DNA from: Chloroflexia bacterium
GTDB taxonomy: Bacteria; Chloroflexota; Chloroflexia; QHBQ01; JADMIH01
Assembly (NCBI GenBank): GCA_025927935.1
Contig: JAICKM010000246.1
Location: 1-8,934 of the forward strand
Length of the DNA stretch: 8,934 nucleotides
Direction: 5' to 3'
In this document: positions 6,187 through 8,934 of the stretch, piece by piece
How positions within the stretch are numbered: the stretch's first letter is position 1
How the letters are laid out: every line of letters begins with the position of its first letter
Notes under the pieces: generated by a model
Database searches by the model: none
What the model saw: only the letters and a program-made list of their open reading frames with translations
Told to the model about the DNA's origin: nothing
Made by a program: the position numbers and the translations under genes

Positions 6187-6261
6187 TCCAGCGGTGGAGG
6201 GTAGCTGCGCGATAAATCGCGCCGTTCCAGTGGAGGGTAGCTGCGCAATTTATCGCGCCGT
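6187..6261. repeat. Two-copy imperfect tandem repeat with palindromic cores
   Basis: Copy 1 (6187-6225, 39 bp) and copy 2 (6226-6261, 36 bp) both run TCCAG, TGGAGGGTAGCTGCGC, core, CGCGCCGT. They differ by a 3-nt indel and three substitutions in the core. The copy 1 core, gcgcgataaatcgcgc (6207-6222), is nearly a perfect palindrome (GCGCGAT / ATCGCGC). The copy 2 core (6245-6260) matches the reverse complement of the copy 1 core at 15 of 16 positions, so the two cores can also pair with each other. It lies between the glycosyltransferase stop and the first Wzz-like gene. It may be a member of a dispersed intergenic repeat family, which cannot be tested from one window. Confidence 0.85.
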
Positions 6262-6317
6262 ATTCGTTTATCGGTAGCGCGGGCATTCCCCATCAGGGGC
6301 GGTGAACTTGCACGAAG

Positions 6318-6335
6318 AAAGGACAGCCTCGTTTG
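6318..6335 (+). promoter_or_regulatory. Ribosome binding site that supports a TTG start for the first Wzz-like gene
   Basis: AAAGGA at 6318-6323 is nine nt before the TTG at 6333. The frame opened there gives MELRQYIAVIRRRW, which parallels the MQLELRDYLNVLIKRWW of the next gene, so the TTG is well supported. Confidence 0.7.
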
Positions 6336-7052
6336 GAATTGCGCCAGTACATAGCCGTCATCCGACGGCGCTGGCCGCTGGTGGCAATCATCGTCGTCCT
6401 CAGCGCGCTGTTCAGCCTGGGCCTGCTGGTGACCCAGAAGCCCACCTACACGGCTTTCACCCGCCTGTCGATGCGCCAGCAGAGTCTGCCCGCGCAGCCG
6501 CCGACCGCCACCCAGCCCGGCTTCTTCACTTATAACGACTACTACAACTGGGTCGCCACCGAGTATGCCAGCGACGACTATACGCAGATCGTGCCGAGCC
6601 AAGCCTTCGCCGCGCGGGTGCTCGAAAAGCTCAAAGGCCAATACCCGGCGCTAAGCGTGGGCACGGTGCAGGCCGCCCTGGCGGCCGACCGCAAGCAGCG
6701 CGAGCTAACGATCTCGGCATCGAGCGCGGACAGCGGCCTGGCCGTGGCGATTGCGCGGGCCGCCGGGCAGGTGCTGACCGATATGAGCGTGCCCACCGCC
6801 ACCACGCCCAACACCAACGGCGTGGCGATCCACGACAACATGCTGTTCGCGCTGCTCGACGAACCGAGTGGCGCCGGGTCCAATCAGTCTCGCCTGCGAC
6901 TGAACGCGGCTCTGCCGGTCGTCGTGGGGCTGGCCCTGGGCCTGGCGCTCGCTTTCTTACTGGAATACCTGGACAACAGCCTGCGTGACAGCGCGGATGC
7001 CGAGCGCGTGACGGGCCTTCCGGTGCTCGGCGCGATCCCCGGCACGCGCTAG
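6333..7052 (+). CDS. Wzz/CpsC-like chain-length determinant protein, first of two
   Basis: The product is a polysaccharide co-polymerase-type membrane protein that sets chain length and, in CpsC/CpsD systems, activates the tyrosine kinase. It has 239 residues. A short cytoplasmic N-terminus MELRQYIAVIRRRW precedes membrane segment 1 (about 15-34). An extracytoplasmic domain of roughly 155 residues follows, then membrane segment 2 (about 192-211), followed by LEYLDNSLRDSADAERVTGLPVLGAIPGTR, a tail typical of Wzz proteins next to a kinase. The usual proline-rich PxxPxxP motif just before segment 2 is not visible; the stretch reads EPSGAGSNQSRLRLNAALP. The start codon is TTG. The stop is 11 nt before the paralogous next gene. 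Family assignment is firm; a distinct role for each paralogue is inferred. Confidence 0.88.
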   Translation: MELRQYIAVIRRRWPLVAIIVVLSALFSLGLLVTQKPTYTAFTRLSMRQQSLPAQPPTATQPGFFTYNDYYNWVATEYASDDYTQIVPSQAFAARVLEKLKGQYPALSVGTVQAALAADRKQRELTISASSADSGLAVAIARAAGQVLTDMSVPTATTPNTNGVAIHDNMLFALLDEPSGAGSNQSRLRLNAALPVVVGLALGLALAFLLEYLDNSLRDSADAERVTGLPVLGAIPGTR

Positions 7053-7063
7053 ACGGTACACTG

Positions 7064-7789
7064 ATGCAACTTGAACTTCGCGATTATCTAAATGTGCTGA
7101 TCAAACGCTGGTGGGTCATCCTGCTGGTGGTCATCGGCGCGGCGGCGGCGGGCCTGGGCTACAGCCTGGCGCAGACGCCGATCTACCGGGCGCAGGTGCA
7201 GATGGAAGCCATCCCCAACCGGCCCGATAACGGCCTGGTCGAGTACCTGGTCAAGAGCCTCCCTAGCTACGTCACCGGCCTCCAGTCGCGCGACTTCGTG
7301 AACAGCGTGCTACTTACGGCGCATATTGGCGATGTGAACGCCGATATGGTGCTGGGCGCGATGAAGGTCCAGGCCCAACCTGACAACCATGTAATCCTGT
7401 TGACGGTCGATGACCCCAACGCGGACAAAGCGACAGCGCTCGCCAACGCACTGGCCGACGCCTACGTGCTCAAGAAGAACGCCGAGGCGCAGCTACAGCA
7501 AAGCGATCAGAAGATCTTCCTGCAAAAAGTCGATACGGCGCGTCCGCCGTCCCAGCCGGTATCGCCCAACAAGAAGCTGAATACCGCAGCGGCGGCGGTG
7601 CTGGGCCTGGTTCTCGGCCTGCTGCTGGCCTTCGCCCTGGAGTTCGCCGACACGACGCTGAAAAACGCTGACGATGTCCAACGCTACCTGGGCCTCACCA
7701 CCGTGGGCCTGATCCCCGCCTATAAGCAGCGCGGCCCGGCCGCCCCTATTCCCGCGAGAGGAGTCCACGCACCTGAAACCCGAAGTTAA
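7064..7789 (+). CDS. Wzz/CpsC-like chain-length determinant protein, second of two
   Basis: This 241-residue paralogue of the preceding gene begins MQLELRDYLNVLIKRWW, with membrane segment 1 at about 17-36, an external domain of about 135 residues and segment 2 at about 174-194. Unlike its neighbour it keeps the canonical proline motif PPSQPVSPNKKLN (161-173) directly before segment 2. The cytoplasmic tail FADTTLKNADDVQRYLGLTTVGLIP is the region through which such proteins contact and activate BY-kinases. The ATG at 7064 follows the previous stop by 11 nt and lacks a strong ribosome binding site, so translation may be coupled to the upstream gene. Its last codons overlap the ribosome binding site, and possibly the start, of the kinase gene. 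Confidence 0.92.
   Translation: MQLELRDYLNVLIKRWWVILLVVIGAAAAGLGYSLAQTPIYRAQVQMEAIPNRPDNGLVEYLVKSLPSYVTGLQSRDFVNSVLLTAHIGDVNADMVLGAMKVQAQPDNHVILLTVDDPNADKATALANALADAYVLKKNAEAQLQQSDQKIFLQKVDTARPPSQPVSPNKKLNTAAAAVLGLVLGLLLAFALEFADTTLKNADDVQRYLGLTTVGLIPAYKQRGPAAPIPARGVHAPETRS
7756..7775 (+). promoter_or_regulatory. Strong ribosome binding site pointing to a CTG start for the kinase
   Basis: GAGAGGAG at 7756-7763 lies nine nt before CTG at 7773, which is in frame with the kinase. Between the upstream in-frame TGA and the ATG at 7833 there is no ATG, GTG or TTG in this frame, and the ATG at 7833 has only AAGG about 14 nt upstream. Confidence 0.5.
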
Positions 7790-7832
7790 AAACGCCGCCC
7801 GCCCGGCGCCCGCGGAAGGCGGTCCCATCGTC

Positions 7833-8507
7833 ATGCTGACGGACCCGCGCTCGCCCGCCGCCGAAGCCTACCGGACGCTGCGGGTGAATATCCAATTCGC
7901 CAGCCCGGATAAGCCGCTCCGCACCATTTTGGCGACCAGCACCAGCGCGGAAGACGGCAAGTCGACCACGATGGCGAACCTGGCCGTGGCGCTGGCCGAG
8001 ACCGGGGCCTCGACCCTACTGGTCGATTGCGACCTGCGCCGCCCCAGCCTGCACACGCTGTTCGGCCTGCCCAACGAGCAGGGTCTGACCAGCCTCATCC
8101 TGGCCGCGGCCACGGGCGACGTGCCGGGCGCGGCAGCCGAGCAGCCCACACTGCCGCTCCAGCCAACCCGCGTTGACAACCTGCGCCTGCTGACGAGCGG
8201 TCCCGTGCCGCCCAACCCAGCGGAGTTGCTAGCTTCGCGCCGCATGGCCGAGATCCTAGCGCTGCTGTCCGGGCAGGCGTCGTATGTGCTGCTCGACAGC
8301 CCGCCAATCATCGCCGTGGCCGATGCGGCGACCCTGGCCCCGCGCGTCGATGGCGTGCTGCTGGTGGTCCGCGCGGGCAAGACCCGGCGCGACCTGGCCG
8401 CTAAGGCGCGAAAAATGCTTGAGCAAGTGCAGGCGAATGTGGTCGGCGTTGTGCTCACCGATGCCACGCTGGAAGGTTCGGCTTACTCCTACTACGGGAA
8501 GAAATAG
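7833..8507 (+). CDS. CpsD-like bacterial tyrosine kinase (BY-kinase)
   Basis: This cytoplasmic tyrosine autokinase works with a Wzz/CpsC partner to control polysaccharide polymerisation and export. From the ATG it has 224 residues: the oligomerisation motif EAYRTLR (E11, R14, R17), Walker A SAEDGKST (ending 45), Walker A' LLVDCDLRRP (62-71), SGPVPPNPAELLAS (122-135), Walker B YVLLDSPP (151-158), and a C-terminal tyrosine cluster Y218, Y220, Y221 ahead of GKK. The separate membrane partner makes it CpsD-like, not a fused Wzc. Walker A lacks the usual Pro-Gly before the acidic residue. The true start may be CTG at 7773, adding LKPEVKNAARPAPAEGGPIV and overlapping the previous gene by 17 nt; the ATG coordinate is given as the conservative choice. 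The phosphatase follows after 8 nt. Confidence 0.93.
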   Translation: MLTDPRSPAAEAYRTLRVNIQFASPDKPLRTILATSTSAEDGKSTTMANLAVALAETGASTLLVDCDLRRPSLHTLFGLPNEQGLTSLILAAATGDVPGAAAEQPTLPLQPTRVDNLRLLTSGPVPPNPAELLASRRMAEILALLSGQASYVLLDSPPIIAVADAATLAPRVDGVLLVVRAGKTRRDLAAKARKMLEQVQANVVGVVLTDATLEGSAYSYYGKK

Positions 8508-8515
8508 ACCAGGCA

Positions 8516-8934
8516 ATGATCGATATTCACGCGCATATCCTGCCCGGCGTCGATGACGGCGCCGCCGATCTGGTCGAGAGCCTGGAAATGGCCCGGCAAG
8601 CGGTGGCCGGGGGTACGACAGAGATGATCTGCACCTCGCACAGCGCCGAATGGTTCGAGATCGGGCCGCTGGCCGTCATGCAACAGCAGGTCGATGCGCT
8701 GCAAGCCGCGATTACGGCGGCGGGTATCGAGCTGAAGCTGCGCGCAGGCATGGAGATCTTCCTCAATCCCTACACGCCGCAACACCTGGCGAAAGGCCGC
8801 GCCTGGACCCTGGCCGGCAGCCGGTATGTGCTGGTCGAGATTCCCTACGACCCGTGGCCCGCGTACACCGAACAGGTGCTGTTCGAGTTGCAGGTGCAGG
8901 GCTATCTGCCCATCCTGGCCCACCCGGAGCGCTA
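8516..8934 (+). CDS. CpsB/YwqE-like PHP-family phosphotyrosine phosphatase, N-terminal part
   Basis: The metal-dependent phosphatase should remove phosphate from the C-terminal tyrosines of the neighbouring kinase. The first 139 residues are visible and the right window edge cuts the gene (family length is about 240-260). It opens MIDIHAHILPGVDDGAAD, with D3, H5 and H7 as PHP metal ligands and the family's PGxDDG signature. TSH (H42) stands where most relatives have TPH. GMEIF (E80) and AHPER (H136, E138) are further ligand motifs. The ATG is 8 nt after the kinase stop, with only a weak AGG upstream, consistent with translational coupling. The gene order phosphatase-next-to-kinase matches Gram-positive-type cps/eps loci. 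Identification is strong despite truncation. Confidence 0.93.
   Translation, partial: MIDIHAHILPGVDDGAADLVESLEMARQAVAGGTTEMICTSHSAEWFEIGPLAVMQQQVDALQAAITAAGIELKLRAGMEIFLNPYTPQHLAKGRAWTLAGSRYVLVEIPYDPWPAYTEQVLFELQVQGYLPILAHPER

Noticed and set aside
6273..6279. GGTAGCG resembling the ops/JUMPstart element of polysaccharide operons
   Set aside because: Only seven bases match, it lies mid-operon, not in the leader, and no JUMPstart context surrounds it. Likely chance.
6288..6299. CCCC-ATCA-GGGG stem as a possible terminator
   Set aside because: The stem is only 4 bp and is followed by GC-rich sequence, not a T-run, 34 nt before the next start codon.
1..8934. tRNA, rRNA, CRISPR arrays, insertion sequences and attachment sites
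   Set aside because: I saw no tRNA-like cloverleaf ending, no rRNA sequence, no regularly spaced repeats with unique spacers, and no transposase or integrase motifs.

Overview
The window is GC-rich (roughly two thirds G+C by eye), gene-dense DNA from a bacterium. Protein style (a SbcC-like ATPase, a CpsB/C/D-like polysaccharide module with separate chain-length protein and tyrosine kinase, GTG/TTG starts, and promoters with a TG-N-TATAAT extended -10) suggests a Chloroflexota-type organism. That assignment is an inference from gene content and sequence style, not from a marker gene.

Left half (1-3070, minus strand). Reading leftward from a promoter at about 3070-3099 are a nitrilase-superfamily amidohydrolase of the MtnU/YafV omega-amidase type (2156-2968), a DedA-family membrane protein (1499-2119), and, from its own promoter at about 1466-1487, the N-terminal 445 residues of a SbcC/Rad50-like DNA-repair ATPase. 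This last gene runs off the left edge exactly at its CxxC zinc hook. Its translation start region is tandemly duplicated (1306-1403). The duplication creates a 17-codon leader ORF whose stop overlaps the true start codon as ATGA.

Middle (3070-3397). Two outward-facing extended -10 promoters sit symmetrically around one shared -35 zone. The rightward one is followed by about 270 nt of hairpin-rich untranslated leader.

Right half (3398-8934, plus strand). This is an exopolysaccharide or capsule operon: a full-length WbaP/WcaJ-type polyisoprenyl-phosphate hexose-1-phosphate transferase that starts the lipid-linked repeat unit, a GT4 glycosyltransferase, two small consecutive Wzz/CpsC-like chain-length proteins, a CpsD-like BY-kinase with a C-terminal tyrosine cluster, and the first 139 residues of a CpsB/YwqE-like PHP-family phosphotyrosine phosphatase cut by the right edge. 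Together these give initiation, sugar addition, and a phosphorylation-controlled chain-length switch. Flippase and polymerase genes are not in the window. A 75-bp imperfect tandem repeat with palindromic cores lies between the glycosyltransferase and the first Wzz gene.

Nothing here is a clearly new system. The most unusual items are the duplicated sbcC start with its coupled leader peptide, the symmetric divergent promoter plus structured leader of the polysaccharide operon, a probable CTG start for the kinase, and a glycosyltransferase lacking the first glutamate of its EX7E motif.
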